A stretch of DNA of 64,000 bases, taken from NCBI RefSeq assembly GCF_025151215.1, contig NZ_CP102286.1, forward strand, positions 2,170,001 through 2,234,000. Reading direction: 5' to 3'. This document shows, in pieces, positions 36,694 through 46,065 of the stretch; the first letter of the stretch is position 1; every line of letters starts with the position of its first letter. The position numbers and the translations under genes are program-made. Source of the DNA: Parabacteroides merdae ATCC 43184. GTDB taxonomy: Bacteria; Bacteroidota; Bacteroidia; Bacteroidales; Tannerellaceae. A model generated the notes under the pieces. It saw only the letters and a list, made by a program, of their open reading frames with translations, searched no databases and was not told the origin of the DNA.

Positions 36694-36999
36694 ATGTCAC
36701 GCATAAAAGACTTTTACAACAAGTATCTATCCAGGATCAATGCCTACTGGCTGGTAACCATCGTGTTCTTCGCCCTGACATTCGTAATGGGCGATAGCAG
36801 TCTGTACAAGCGTTATACATACGATGAAAAGATTCGTAGCCTGGAAAAGGAAATCAAGCATTACCAGAAGGAGATCGAAATCAACAGCAAAAAGCTGAAC
36901 GATCTGCATACGGATAAGGAAGGACTCGAACGCTTCGCCCGTGAAGAATATTTCATGAAAAAGCCGAACGAGGATGTATATATTATTAAGAACAAATAA
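36694..36999 (+). CDS. FtsB/DivIC-type septum formation initiator
   Basis: A 101-aa bitopic membrane protein: a short cytoplasmic N-terminus, a membrane helix at about 18-36 (YWLVTIVFFALTFVMGDSSL), a coiled coil at about 45-75 (IRSLEKEIKHYQKEIEINSKKLNDL), and the conserved FtsB-like segment LERFAREEYFMKKPNEDVYII at the end. These proteins bridge FtsL and FtsQ in the divisome. The next gene begins at the very next base, so the two are coupled. Confidence 0.88.
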   Translation: MSRIKDFYNKYLSRINAYWLVTIVFFALTFVMGDSSLYKRYTYDEKIRSLEKEIKHYQKEIEINSKKLNDLHTDKEGLERFAREEYFMKKPNEDVYIIKNK

Positions 37000-37329
37000 A
37001 TGAACGAAAAAGCAAGAACGATCGTTTTCAATATCTCCGCCCTGCTGTTGCTCGCCGGTGCGGGATTATATCTGGCATTGCCGGTTGCAGCTCCTTACCT
37101 GTTCGCCGTCGGGGCTGCCGGTATAACAGTCTGTTACCTGACAATGCCTACCAAGGATATGGATTTTCGCAGGCGCAGATTGCACCGCTACAACATATTT
37201 GCCGGGTTGCTGTGTATATTCGCCTCCGCCCTGATGTTCAGCGGACGGAAAGAATGGATGATTTGCCTGACCATTTCAGCCCTGCTTCAGTTATACACGG
37301 CATTTGTCACCCCTAAAAAAGAAAACTAA
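37000..37329 (+). CDS. Small multi-pass membrane protein, unknown function
   Basis: A 109-aa protein with four likely membrane helices (about 9-25, 28-46, 66-82 and 88-102) and a basic loop FRRRRLHRYN between helices 2 and 3. The ATG follows the ftsB-like stop directly. I recognise no family; the position suggests a conserved partner gene of the divisome subunit in this lineage, but that is context only. Confidence 0.75.
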   Translation: MNEKARTIVFNISALLLLAGAGLYLALPVAAPYLFAVGAAGITVCYLTMPTKDMDFRRRRLHRYNIFAGLLCIFASALMFSGRKEWMICLTISALLQLYTAFVTPKKEN

Positions 37330-37410
37330 AAACGAAAAATACCTACATATAGTTAGAAGTATTGTCTAAATTACAATTACAGGGACAATAAAATTACCTA
37401 AAATCCGCGA

Positions 37411-37441
37411 TTGATGCGCTTTCTATTTATAAGGAACTTTG
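37411..37441 (+). promoter_or_regulatory. Probable promoter of the iron-uptake operon
   Basis: TTG at 37411-37413 and GAACTTTG (one mismatch to TAnnTTTG) at 37434-37441 are 20 bases apart. ATTGTC and GACAAT lie upstream, about 17 bases apart, as a possible operator. Confidence 0.5.
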
Positions 37442-37476
37442 CAGCGTTTTATTAACGATACAAAACTCTTTATAAA

Positions 37477-39855
37477 TTGAAAGCGACTATTCTAAAAATT
37501 TCCGGCTTATTCATATTCCTCTTGGCTGTAATATCCGCCTCCGCTCAGGACAGGGCGATGATCTCAGGTAAAATCATATCCACGGAAAAAGAAACCGTTG
37601 ATTTCGCAACGGTCTACCTGAAAGGTACCACATACGGCGGAACAACCAACGAACAAGGTATTTACCATCTGAAAGCTCCGGCTGGCGACTACACGTTAGT
37701 CGTATCTGCCATCGGTTACAAGACTGTTGAGAAACCGGTGAAACTTACCGGTGGAGAAAGGGCCAGACAGAATATCACCATTACTCCGCAATCGACGGAA
37801 CTGGACGAAGTGGTCGTTGTCTCAAACGGAATAAGCCGTTTGAAACGTTCGGCATTCAATGCCGTAGCACTTGATACGAAAGAACTGCAAAATTCCAACA
37901 AAAGCTTGAGCGAAGCACTGGCGAAAGCTCCGGGAATGAAGGTTCGTGAATCCGGGGGGGTCGGTTCGGACATGCAACTTACGCTGGACGGTTTCAGTGG
38001 CAAGCACGTAAAAATATTTATCGACGGCGTGCCGCAGGAAGGTGTGGGAAGTTCGTTCGGGCTGAACAACATCCCGGTCAACTTTGCCGAACGCATCGAA
38101 ATCTACAAAGGCGTGGTCCCGGTAGGCTTCGGTACGGATGCAATCGGAGGCGTGATCAACATCATCACTAAAAAGAAGCGGGACAGATGGTTTTTAGATG
38201 CCTCCTATTCCTATGGCTCTTTCAATACGCACAAGTCTTACGTGAATTTCGGACAGACGTTCAAAAACGGATTCACCTACGAAATCAATGCTTTCCAAAA
38301 CTATTCGGATAATGATTACTACGTGAACGCTCCGGTAGAAAACTTCGAGACCGGAAGCATCGACAGAAGCAAGAAGGAACGGGTGAAACGTTTCAACGAT
38401 ACCTACCACAATGAAGCCGTCATCGGCAAACTGGGGATCGTAGACAAGAAATGGGCGGACCGCCTGTTGCTGGGTTTTACCTATTCGAATATGTATCAGG
38501 ACATACAGACCGGTGTGCGCCAGGAAATCGTTTACGGGCAAAAACACCGCAAAGGACACTCTCTGATGCCCTCACTGGAATATGGCAAACGCGATCTGTT
38601 CACAAAAGGGCTGGACATCGTGCTGACTGCCAACTACAATAAAAACCTGACAACCAACGTAGACACTTCTTCTTATGAATACAACTGGCGTGGAGAAAAG
38701 CACCTGATGAACTCCGCCGGAGAACAGTCAAGACAGCATTCACGGGCAGACAACAATAACTGGAACGGCACATTGACACTCAATTACCGGGTCGGTAAAA
38801 TGCATACATTTACCTTCAATCATGTGCTGAACACTTTCCATCGCTCCAATACCTCCCTGCTTGCAGCCGAAGAGATGAAAAGCGCCATTGCCAAAGAAAC
38901 CCGTAAAAACATTTCAGGCCTTTCCTACCGGTTGATGCCGTCCGAACACTGGAACTTTTCCGCTTTCGGAAAATACTACAACCAATTTGTAGCAGGCCCG
39001 ATGGCAACATCAAGCACGCAGGACGAATACGTACGCAAAACACGTTCTGTCAACTCATTCGGATACGGGGCGGCCGGAACCTACTTCATCTTGACAGGCC
39101 TGCAAGCCAAGCTGTCTTACGAAAAAGCTTATCGCCTGCCGACCATCGAAGAGATGTTCGGTGACGAAGACCTGGAAATGGGCGAACTGAGCATCCGACC
39201 GGAAAATAGCGACAATATAAACCTCAACCTGAGCTACAACAAGACATTCGGAAAACATACCTTGTATGTGGAAGGTGGAGTGGTCTACCGCAATACGAAA
39301 GACTACATACAACGTAACATCACAGATCTGAGTGGCGGCAAGCAAGCGGCAACCTATATCAACTACGGCAAAGTCGAGACAAAGGGATTTAATCTGTCCA
39401 TCCGCTACAACTTCGCAAACTGGGTGAGCGTAGGCGGTAACTTTACCCAAATGGACGTACGCGACAAAATGAAAACCTCCATTACCAGCAGTGCCGAAAA
39501 CCTGGCCTATGGAGAACGGATGCCTAACCTTCCCTACCGGTTTGCGGATTCCGACATATCGTTCTACTGGCGTAATCTTTGGAAAAAAGGCAATGTGCTG
39601 ACTGTTACTTACGACAATCAATACCTGCATAGCTTTACTTACTATTCGTCTGCTATCGGATCGAAAAACAATGACTATGTCGTACCGAATCAGTTCTCCC
39701 ATAATCTAACTCTTTCCTACAGCCTTCAGAACGGACGGTACAACGTGTCGTTAGAGTGCCGCAACTTTACAAACGAAAACTTGTACGATAATTTTAGTTT
39801 GCAGAAAGCCGGACGCGCTTTCTACGGTAAAGTAAGAGTTTATTTCGGAAATTAA
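37477..39855 (+). CDS. xusA: TonB-dependent siderophore receptor (XusA-like)
   Basis: A 792-aa outer membrane receptor. It begins with a TTG codon at 37477; the signal peptide ([22 protein letters not shown]) lies between it and the next ATG, so the TTG is needed. A carboxypeptidase-like CarboxypepD_reg domain (about 28-105) precedes the TonB-box-like ELDEVVVVS at 106-116 and the plug domain with [24 protein letters not shown] and [26 protein letters not shown]. The barrel follows to the C-terminal KVRVYFGN. It heads a four-gene operon with a DUF4374 lipoprotein, an esterase and a PepSY protein, the arrangement of the xenosiderophore system XusABC. Confidence 0.85.
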   Translation: MKATILKISGLFIFLLAVISASAQDRAMISGKIISTEKETVDFATVYLKGTTYGGTTNEQGIYHLKAPAGDYTLVVSAIGYKTVEKPVKLTGGERARQNITITPQSTELDEVVVVSNGISRLKRSAFNAVALDTKELQNSNKSLSEALAKAPGMKVRESGGVGSDMQLTLDGFSGKHVKIFIDGVPQEGVGSSFGLNNIPVNFAERIEIYKGVVPVGFGTDAIGGVINIITKKKRDRWFLDASYSYGSFNTHKSYVNFGQTFKNGFTYEINAFQNYSDNDYYVNAPVENFETGSIDRSKKERVKRFNDTYHNEAVIGKLGIVDKKWADRLLLGFTYSNMYQDIQTGVRQEIVYGQKHRKGHSLMPSLEYGKRDLFTKGLDIVLTANYNKNLTTNVDTSSYEYNWRGEKHLMNSAGEQSRQHSRADNNNWNGTLTLNYRVGKMHTFTFNHVLNTFHRSNTSLLAAEEMKSAIAKETRKNISGLSYRLMPSEHWNFSAFGKYYNQFVAGPMATSSTQDEYVRKTRSVNSFGYGAAGTYFILTGLQAKLSYEKAYRLPTIEEMFGDEDLEMGELSIRPENSDNINLNLSYNKTFGKHTLYVEGGVVYRNTKDYIQRNITDLSGGKQAATYINYGKVETKGFNLSIRYNFANWVSVGGNFTQMDVRDKMKTSITSSAENLAYGERMPNLPYRFADSDISFYWRNLWKKGNVLTVTYDNQYLHSFTYYSSAIGSKNNDYVVPNQFSHNLTLSYSLQNGRYNVSLECRNFTNENLYDNFSLQKAGRAFYGKVRVYFGN

Positions 39856-39898
39856 TTCAATTATCACAGTTACTAAATATAAATACATTTATTGCAAG

Positions 39899-41314
39899 AT
39901 GAAAAAGAATCATTTATTAACCGGTATTGCCGCAGTTATGCTGACGGGTGGACTGTTTACTTCCTGTAGTGACAACGAGATCCCGGCACCGGACGAAGGA
40001 GGAAAAGGCGAAACAAAAAACACATTCGTAATCCCTGCTTCTACAACGGCATCCGGAAATACGACCAACGTACTGCTTACAGCCGAGAGTGTGGACGAAG
40101 GGACCATCACGACATTGAACAACGGCCTCGTGAATGACGGAGCCACACAATGGGTTTTCTATAAAGACCAGTATTTGTACGGCCTGACTTACAATCAGGG
40201 AAATGCGGGGGACACACGCTCGTATATCCTGAATGCGGACGGAGAACTTGAAACCCGCTCACAAAGCTATAAGGTCAAACGATTTACGACTTACGGCATT
40301 TATGACAAGTATATCATGACTCTTTCTTCGGGTGACGGTCCGACGGAATGGGCGGACGAGAACGGCTACGTCCCCCAGTCATTCCTGGTCTCTCTTTTAG
40401 ATGTCGCAGCCGAGACAAAAACGGACAACGACACAAAGAACAAAGCCTACCTGTCCGAAAACTTCCTGGGCAATGGCGAATATGTAACGCTGGCAGGTAT
40501 CTTGGAACATAACAGCAAGATCTATAGCGTAGCCGTACCGATGGGATTAAGCCAGTATGGGACAAAAGACGGAAACGGGAAATGGATTCTGCCGGGTAAC
40601 GAAGACTTGGTGAAAACCGAATCCGGTGGTTCGAACAGTAGCGCTTACGAAAAAGACGAGCTATTGTGGACACAGTATCCGAATTCCTGTTGGGTCGCCA
40701 TCTTCGACGATGAAACATTTACAAATAAGAAAATCATCAAGACTGATAAAATCAGTTACGCTTGCGGCCGTTTCAAATCGCAATATTACCAAATGATTTG
40801 GGCCGCCGATAATGGCGACATCTATGTATTCTCACCATCATATGCCAAAACGATGATCGACCCGCGCCAACAGACCAACTTGCCGGCCGGTGTGGTGCGC
40901 ATCCCGAACGGAAGCGAAGATTTCGACGATTACTACTGCAACCTGGAGGCACAGAGCAACGGCAACTCCTTCCTTCGCAGCTGGCATATAACAGAAGATT
41001 ATTTCTTGTTGCTGATGTATGACCGTCCTTTCAGTGAAACAGGCTATACCGCAAATCAGTTGGCCGTATTCAAAGCCGGAGCCGAAAAATTGACTTACGT
41101 AAGCGGACTTCCTTCAACCGATATAATTTCCGGTTTCGGAAACACGATACATGTTGAAAACGGCAAGGCTTACATCGCTGTAACGACGACCGACGGGAAC
41201 CCAGCAATCTACAAGATCGACCCGGTTAACGCCAGTGCTACAAAAGGTGTAACAGTCGAAGCAACCCAAATAACCGGTATCGGCAAGTTGGCGGCTGCAA
41301 CTTCACAGAACTAA
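39899..41314 (+). CDS. xusB: DUF4374 lipoprotein, siderophore-binding XusB-like
   Basis: A 471-aa lipoprotein with lipobox GLFTSC (Cys near 23) and a DUF4374 domain, a beta-propeller family. XusB of B. thetaiotaomicron is a DUF4374 surface lipoprotein that binds enterobactin-type siderophores and works with XusA. Here it follows the receptor by 43 bases. Acidic [15 protein letters not shown] after the lipid cysteine fits a surface-export type signal. The siderophore specificity cannot be read from sequence. Confidence 0.8.
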   Translation: MKKNHLLTGIAAVMLTGGLFTSCSDNEIPAPDEGGKGETKNTFVIPASTTASGNTTNVLLTAESVDEGTITTLNNGLVNDGATQWVFYKDQYLYGLTYNQGNAGDTRSYILNADGELETRSQSYKVKRFTTYGIYDKYIMTLSSGDGPTEWADENGYVPQSFLVSLLDVAAETKTDNDTKNKAYLSENFLGNGEYVTLAGILEHNSKIYSVAVPMGLSQYGTKDGNGKWILPGNEDLVKTESGGSNSSAYEKDELLWTQYPNSCWVAIFDDETFTNKKIIKTDKISYACGRFKSQYYQMIWAADNGDIYVFSPSYAKTMIDPRQQTNLPAGVVRIPNGSEDFDDYYCNLEAQSNGNSFLRSWHITEDYFLLLMYDRPFSETGYTANQLAVFKAGAEKLTYVSGLPSTDIISGFGNTIHVENGKAYIAVTTTDGNPAIYKIDPVNASATKGVTVEATQITGIGKLAAATSQN

Positions 41315-41323
41315 CAACCAACA

Positions 41324-42154
41324 ATGATTAGAATTCAATTCTTTCTGATATTCCTCCTGCTCCCGCTGACCATGCGGAGCCAGGAGGATATTTGTATCGG
41401 GAAACGATACTCACTCTACTCTGCCTTTTTACAGGAGGAACGGGACTATTGGATATATCTGCCTCAAAACTACGATCGGGATACGACACAGAATTATCCC
41501 GTCATCTATCTACTCGACGGAGGCTCTTTTTTCCATTCATTGGTCGGTATCAGCCAAACGCTCTCTACGGTCAAAGGAAAATATCTTCCGTCCTGCATCA
41601 TCGCCGGGGTAATAAGCACGGACCGGACACGCGACTTTACTCCTACGGCCTCTGCTGCCGGACGAAGCGGGAAAACCTCTCCGGGCGCTATTCCACAAGG
41701 TGGTGGAAGTGAAACATTCAGACGTTTCCTAACGGAAGAACTTCGTTCCGTAATCGACAGTACATACCGGACAAACGGACTAAACATGTTAATCGGGCAC
41801 TCCTATTCCGGGCTTTTTACCGTAAACACGTTTTTGCGCCATACGGAATTATTCGATATCTATTTAGCCCTCGACCCCAGCCTGTGGTGGGACCAGGGAA
41901 AGCTGGCAGAAGAAGCCGCCTCGCTTATCCAAGGTAAGGATTTTACAGGGAAGAGCCTGTATATCGGTGTTGCTTCCCAAAAACGGACTGACCGGGTGGA
42001 TATTCACCTCAACAAGGTCAACTATCTCCTATCGGAGATATTACCGCAAGCTCAAAAACTGCAATTTTTTAGTAAATCATTTCCCGAAGAAAATCACGGA
42101 ACGGTCGCAATTCCGGGAATATACGACGGGATAAAACAATTATTCGGAAAATGA
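41324..42154 (+). CDS. Periplasmic esterase of the IroE/Fes type
   Basis: A 276-aa secreted alpha/beta hydrolase of the esterase D family (PF00756): signal peptide MIRIQFFLIFLLLPLTMRS, oxyanion-side YPVIYLLDGGSFFHS, nucleophile elbow LIGHSYSGLF and the catalytic His in PEENHGTVAI near 262. Related enzymes IroE and Fes hydrolyse the trilactone of enterobactin and release its iron. Its place between the binding lipoprotein and the PepSY protein, with a start overlap of four bases with the latter, makes siderophore hydrolysis the best guess. This gene is not part of the three-gene xusABC set as I know it. Confidence 0.82.
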   Translation: MIRIQFFLIFLLLPLTMRSQEDICIGKRYSLYSAFLQEERDYWIYLPQNYDRDTTQNYPVIYLLDGGSFFHSLVGISQTLSTVKGKYLPSCIIAGVISTDRTRDFTPTASAAGRSGKTSPGAIPQGGGSETFRRFLTEELRSVIDSTYRTNGLNMLIGHSYSGLFTVNTFLRHTELFDIYLALDPSLWWDQGKLAEEAASLIQGKDFTGKSLYIGVASQKRTDRVDIHLNKVNYLLSEILPQAQKLQFFSKSFPEENHGTVAIPGIYDGIKQLFGK

Positions 42155-43278
42155 AAAAGTTCTTTGCGAAAATACATTTATGGTTATCGATACCTTTTGG
42201 TATCATCATCGCGATCGTCTGCCTGACAGGAGCAATCCTGGTATTCGAAGCGGAGATACTGGAGTTTTGCTATCCTTCCCGCTATTTTGTCAAAGAGATA
42301 AAAAGCGAACCACTTTCACCGGCCACGCTCATGGATACTGCCCGCGAGCAACTTCCCGATTCCATCAAAATAAACGGGATACGGGTTTCCTCCGACCCCA
42401 AACGGACCTACCAACTGATTTTACCCGGAAAAAAGGCTGCTTGCTTTATCAATCCCTACACCGGAGAAATTACCGGCATAGACGATGGAAAAGGGTTCTT
42501 CATGAAGATAATGCGCCTTCACCGTTGGCTGTTGGACGAATATAAACGGGATGGAAGTTTCGCTTGGGGTAAAACTATTGTCGGATATTCAACCCTGGTA
42601 CTGGCCATTATTATCATAAGTGGTCTTGTCATCTGGTATCCGAGAAACAAGAAAGCACTGAAAAACCGGCTCAAAATCAAAACAAAAGCCGGCTGGTTCC
42701 GCTTCCTGTACGATCTACATGTCTCCGGAGGTTTCTATGCAGCTTTACTTTTGCTTATCCTGGCATTGACTGGTCTAACCTGGTCGTTCGGTTGGTATCG
42801 TGACGCGTTCTATACCGCGTTCGGCATCAGCACAACATCTAAACAGACGCACGCTCCGACATCTGCCGTCCCCCCAAAAACAGCAGGTGAAAGAGGTTCG
42901 AAGAAACATCCCAAAACCGATTACACACAATGGGCCGAAGTCTTGGCCGATTTACAAAGCCGTTATCCGGAATATAAATCGATCTCCATCCAAGACGGAT
43001 CAGCAACCGTTTCTACCGCTACCTATGGAAATACAAGAGGAAGCGACCGTTATTCCTTTGACCCGGCTACCGGCAAGATCACTGAAATTCAATTATACAA
43101 GGACCTCCCTAAATCCGCCAAAATAAGAGGATGGATCTATTCCGTTCATGCCGGAACATGGGGAGGATTGACAACCCGGATATTAAGCTGTCTGGTTTCA
43201 CTCTTAGGGGCTGTCTTTGCCATAACCGGTTACTATTTCTGGATCAAGAAGAAACTCCGGAAGTCCAAACAAAGGTAA
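42151..43278 (+). CDS. xusC: PepSY-TM inner membrane protein (XusC-like)
   Basis: A 375-aa PepSY_TM protein with an N-terminal helix (about 10-32, LSIPFGIIIAIVCLTGAILVFE), two central helices (about 147-168 and 190-215), and one near the end (about 345-365). The extracytoplasmic loop has the PepSY pattern DPATGKITEIQLYKDLP. Conserved histidines (KIHLWLS, LHRWLLD, LHVSGGF, SVHAGTWGG) are those proposed for heme or flavin-linked iron reduction in the family. It is the last gene of the iron-uptake operon; its ATG overlaps the esterase stop. Confidence 0.82.
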   Translation: MKKFFAKIHLWLSIPFGIIIAIVCLTGAILVFEAEILEFCYPSRYFVKEIKSEPLSPATLMDTAREQLPDSIKINGIRVSSDPKRTYQLILPGKKAACFINPYTGEITGIDDGKGFFMKIMRLHRWLLDEYKRDGSFAWGKTIVGYSTLVLAIIIISGLVIWYPRNKKALKNRLKIKTKAGWFRFLYDLHVSGGFYAALLLLILALTGLTWSFGWYRDAFYTAFGISTTSKQTHAPTSAVPPKTAGERGSKKHPKTDYTQWAEVLADLQSRYPEYKSISIQDGSATVSTATYGNTRGSDRYSFDPATGKITEIQLYKDLPKSAKIRGWIYSVHAGTWGGLTTRILSCLVSLLGAVFAITGYYFWIKKKLRKSKQR

Positions 43279-43303
43279 ACAAAAACAAGCATGCTTCGCT
43301 TGC

Positions 43304-43369
43304 CGTAAAGCATAGCTTTGCAATAGCTAAAGCATAGGGTTACAAGGTCTAATGCATAGCATTATCCCC
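43304..43369. repeat. Three degenerate 22-base dyad units, locus B
   Basis: Units start at 43304, 43326 and 43348 and have the cores TAAAGCATAGCTTTG, TAAAGCATAGGGTTAC and TAATGCATAGCATTA. They share the TAA-NNN-ATA-NNN-TTA plan and exact 22-base period with locus A at 30798. A partial unit with AAGCATGCTT precedes them. Confidence 0.7.
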
Positions 43370-43395
43370 CCCAAGGAATCCTTAGGGCCACAATC

Positions 43396-43428
43396 AAAAA
43401 GGGCTGCCCCGTGCGGGACAGCCCTTTC
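43396..43428. terminator. Bidirectional terminator between iron operon and ompH
   Basis: AAAGGGCTG.CCC and GGG.CAGCCCTTT around GTGC, one mismatch, with flanking A and T runs. Confidence 0.85.
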
Positions 43429-43452
43429 GTATATATCTATATGTTTTATTCC

Positions 43453-44055
43453 TTATTTACCGGAAGAGTAGTTCTTATTCAGCACTTCGAGAAATTCGGC
43501 AGTGATGTCGTATGCCGGATTAGATAACAAAATGTTGTCACCCATTGTATTGCTGAAAATGATCTGATAGCCTTTTGTCTGGTTAAAAGTCGTCAACTGG
43601 GCAACGATCGTATCGCGAAGCTGTCCGTTCAGCTCCATCTGCTTGGCAGCCAACTCTTGTTCTTTCTTAGCCGCATAGTTCTGAAGTTCCTCCTGCTTTT
43701 TCTGCAAACGGTTTCCTTCCTGCTGCGCTCTTTCCGTAGTAAGGAAAGCATTGGCTTCATATTTACGTTGGAAATCATTTAATTCTGTCCGTAAGGCATT
43801 TGACCGCTGAGTCATATCTAAACGATAGTCTTCCTGCATCTTGAGAATACGTTCATTCAAATCTTTCGAATAGTTGTAATTCGATAAAAGAGAGTCTACA
43901 TTTACATATGCCACAGGGAGCAGATTGGTAGAATCTCCCTCCGTTGTGAAAGCCGGAGCTACTGTGGATTCTTTTTTACTGGAAAACTGCATAACAAACA
44001 GGATTATGACAGCTACCGCGAGCACACCATTAATAACGTAGTTAATGTTCTTCAT
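43453..44055 (-). CDS. OmpH/Skp-family periplasmic chaperone
   Basis: A 200-aa protein with one N-terminal membrane anchor or uncleaved signal (VINGVLAVAVIILFVMQF), LPVAYVNVDSLLSNYNYSKDL at the start of the OmpH domain, and a long charged coiled coil (about 80-150). It ends with the Skp body strand YQIIFSNTMGDNILLSNPAYDITAEFLEVLNK. Skp-type trimers hold unfolded outer membrane proteins; a noncleaved anchor would tether this one. A small membrane protein gene is 28 bases upstream. Confidence 0.87.
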   Translation of the reverse strand: MKNINYVINGVLAVAVIILFVMQFSSKKESTVAPAFTTEGDSTNLLPVAYVNVDSLLSNYNYSKDLNERILKMQEDYRLDMTQRSNALRTELNDFQRKYEANAFLTTERAQQEGNRLQKKQEELQNYAAKKEQELAAKQMELNGQLRDTIVAQLTTFNQTKGYQIIFSNTMGDNILLSNPAYDITAEFLEVLNKNYSSGK

Positions 44056-44083
44056 AAAGTGTAAATTAAATCTTTATTTTATT

Positions 44084-44302
44084 TTATTCTTCTATTTCTT
44101 TTATCTTATCATATAGATTCTTCCTCAAACTATCTCTCCTATGCTGGGTTTTAGCACAGCATATACCTTTCTCCCTTAGTGCCGCATTACCTTCAATGTG
44201 TGTATTCGGAAACTTCCCTCCCTTTTTGAAAATCACTTTTACACTGAGCAACACAACACAAATAACAAGAATTATGACAGTAATCAATAACGTTGTAAGC
44301 AT
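44084..44302 (-). CDS. Small single-span membrane protein
   Basis: A 72-aa protein with one N-terminal helix (LLITVIILVICVVLLSVKVIF), then the basic, cysteine-bearing tail KKGGKFPNTHIEGNAALREKGICCAKTQHRRD. The GKFPNTHI..N.AL...GI.C pattern recurs in small Bacteroidetes membrane proteins as I recall them. Function unknown. It probably shares a transcript with the OmpH gene. Confidence 0.72.
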   Translation of the reverse strand: MLTTLLITVIILVICVVLLSVKVIFKKGGKFPNTHIEGNAALREKGICCAKTQHRRDSLRKNLYDKIKEIEE

Positions 44303-44308
44303 TTTCTC

Positions 44309-44330
44309 TATATTTGTGGACGCAAATATA
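44309..44330. promoter_or_regulatory. Face-to-face -7 boxes, TATATTTG and its inverse
   Basis: TATATTTG (44309-44316, plus) and TATATTTG on the minus strand (44323-44330) form an inverted repeat with 6 bases between. The minus box lies 20 bases before the start at 44302. The plus box could serve pepD, whose ATG is at 44450. Confidence 0.5.
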
Positions 44331-44449
44331 AGAGTTTAAGTGATTGGAAAGTATGTTTTTGATATTTAATTGTACTTTTTTTCATACAACCCCCTGTTTG
44401 CAGTGGTATTATTAACTATAGAGTAACATCTATAATACATTGTAACATT

Positions 44450-45907
44450 ATGAAGATTACTGATTTAAAGCCTGAAATCGTCTGGAAGTTCTTCCACCAG
44501 GTAACACAAGTGCCCCGTCCTTCAAAGAAGGAGGGAAAAATGATCGAGTTTCTTGAATCATTCGCCAAACAGTATAAAATAGCAATCAAAAAAGATGCCG
44601 TAGGCAACATCCTGATGTCTAAACCGGCTACTCCCGGCAAAGAAAACCTGCCGACAGTCGTTTTGCAATCCCACATGGACATGGTCTGCGAAAAGAATAA
44701 TGGAACCGCACATGATTTCGACCACGATCCGATCGAAACAATCGTCGACGGAAACTGGCTTCGCGCCAACGGTACGACTCTGGGTGCCGACAATGGCATC
44801 GGTGTAGCCGCCGAACTGGCGATCCTCGCGTCCGATGATATCGAGCACGGACCGATCGAATGCCTTTTCACCGTAGATGAAGAAACCGGGCTGACCGGAG
44901 CCAGAGCACTCGAAAAAGGATTCATGACAGGCGATATCCTGCTGAACCTCGACAGCGAAGACGAAGGTGAAATCTTTATGGGATGCGCAGGCGGCAAAGA
45001 TACGCAAGCGGTGTTCCATTACGAACCGCGTGACACCAATCCGAACATGCAATACTTCAAAATCGAAGTGAAAGGCTTGAACGGCGGACATTCCGGTGGC
45101 GAAATACACAAAGGGTTGGGCAATGCCAACAAGATTCTGGTGCGCTACCTGTACCTGTTGAAAAATCAAGCCGATTTCAACCTTTGCTTCATCCACGGCG
45201 GTAACCTCCGCAACGCTATCGCCCGCGAAGCGCAAGCGACCATCGGCCTGTATCCGGAAGAAAAGGAAGCAGCCCGTATTCTGCTGAACCATTTCACAGC
45301 AGATATCGAAAACGAACTGAAACATGTAGACCCGAACGTACAGATAACAATGGCATCGACCGACCGTCCGGACAAATACATCAGCGACTATGATGCCGAA
45401 AAACTGATTTTGGCTTTACATGCCTGCCCGCATGGCGTGATCGGCATGAGCCACGACATCGAAGGGCTGGTGGAAACCTCCACCAACCTGGCTTCTGTCA
45501 AGATGGGAGATGACAGCACAATCATTGTCGGCACAAGCCAGCGCAGCTCCATCGAGTCTTGCAAGAACATGATTGCCAACCAGGTCGCATCTGTTTTCAA
45601 GTTAGCCGGTGCACAGGTAACTCACGGCGACGGCTATCCGGGTTGGGCGCCTAACCCGGATTCAAAGATCCTGAAAGTGGCACAAGAGACCTATAAACGT
45701 TTGTTTAACAAAGATGCAAAAATAATGGCGATCCATGCAGGACTGGAATGCGGCTTGTTCCTAGAAAAATATCCGAATCTGGATATGATCTCATTCGGAC
45801 CGACGCTTCGGGATGTCCATTCCCCCAACGAACGCATACAGATTGATACCGTTGGATTGTGGTGGTCTCACTTACTCGAACTATTAAAGAACATCCCTGC
45901 AAAATAA
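44450..45907 (+). CDS. pepD: Aminoacyl-histidine dipeptidase PepD (M20C)
   Basis: A 485-aa zinc dipeptidase that cleaves Xaa-His and related dipeptides. Metal ligands of family M20 are visible: QSHMDMVC (His near 79), LGADNGIGVA (Asp near 114), VDEETGLTGARALE (Glu pair near 145), NLDSEDEGE (Asp near 172) and a C-terminal HAGLECGLF near 430. The lid or dimer domain lies between about 185 and 400. It is a single-gene unit closed by a terminator. Cytoplasmic; no signal peptide. Confidence 0.95.
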   Translation: MKITDLKPEIVWKFFHQVTQVPRPSKKEGKMIEFLESFAKQYKIAIKKDAVGNILMSKPATPGKENLPTVVLQSHMDMVCEKNNGTAHDFDHDPIETIVDGNWLRANGTTLGADNGIGVAAELAILASDDIEHGPIECLFTVDEETGLTGARALEKGFMTGDILLNLDSEDEGEIFMGCAGGKDTQAVFHYEPRDTNPNMQYFKIEVKGLNGGHSGGEIHKGLGNANKILVRYLYLLKNQADFNLCFIHGGNLRNAIAREAQATIGLYPEEKEAARILLNHFTADIENELKHVDPNVQITMASTDRPDKYISDYDAEKLILALHACPHGVIGMSHDIEGLVETSTNLASVKMGDDSTIIVGTSQRSSIESCKNMIANQVASVFKLAGAQVTHGDGYPGWAPNPDSKILKVAQETYKRLFNKDAKIMAIHAGLECGLFLEKYPNLDMISFGPTLRDVHSPNERIQIDTVGLWWSHLLELLKNIPAK

Positions 45908-45927
45908 ATCGATACATTTCTCGTTAT

Positions 45928-45969
45928 AAAAGAGGATTAACATTCAACAGATGTTTTTCCTCTTTTTTT
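45928..45969 (+). terminator. Terminator of pepD
   Basis: AAAAGAGGA and TCCTCTTTT arms with an inner AACAT/ATGTT stem, followed by a T run. The gap to 46066 shows nothing else clear. Confidence 0.85.
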
Positions 45970-46065
45970 ATGTTAATGCCCGAAAACTTATTTATAATAA
46001 ATTTGTTTTCTTATTGACATTATATGGTAAATAACAGTTTACCTGGACTATTAATAATTAATGAA

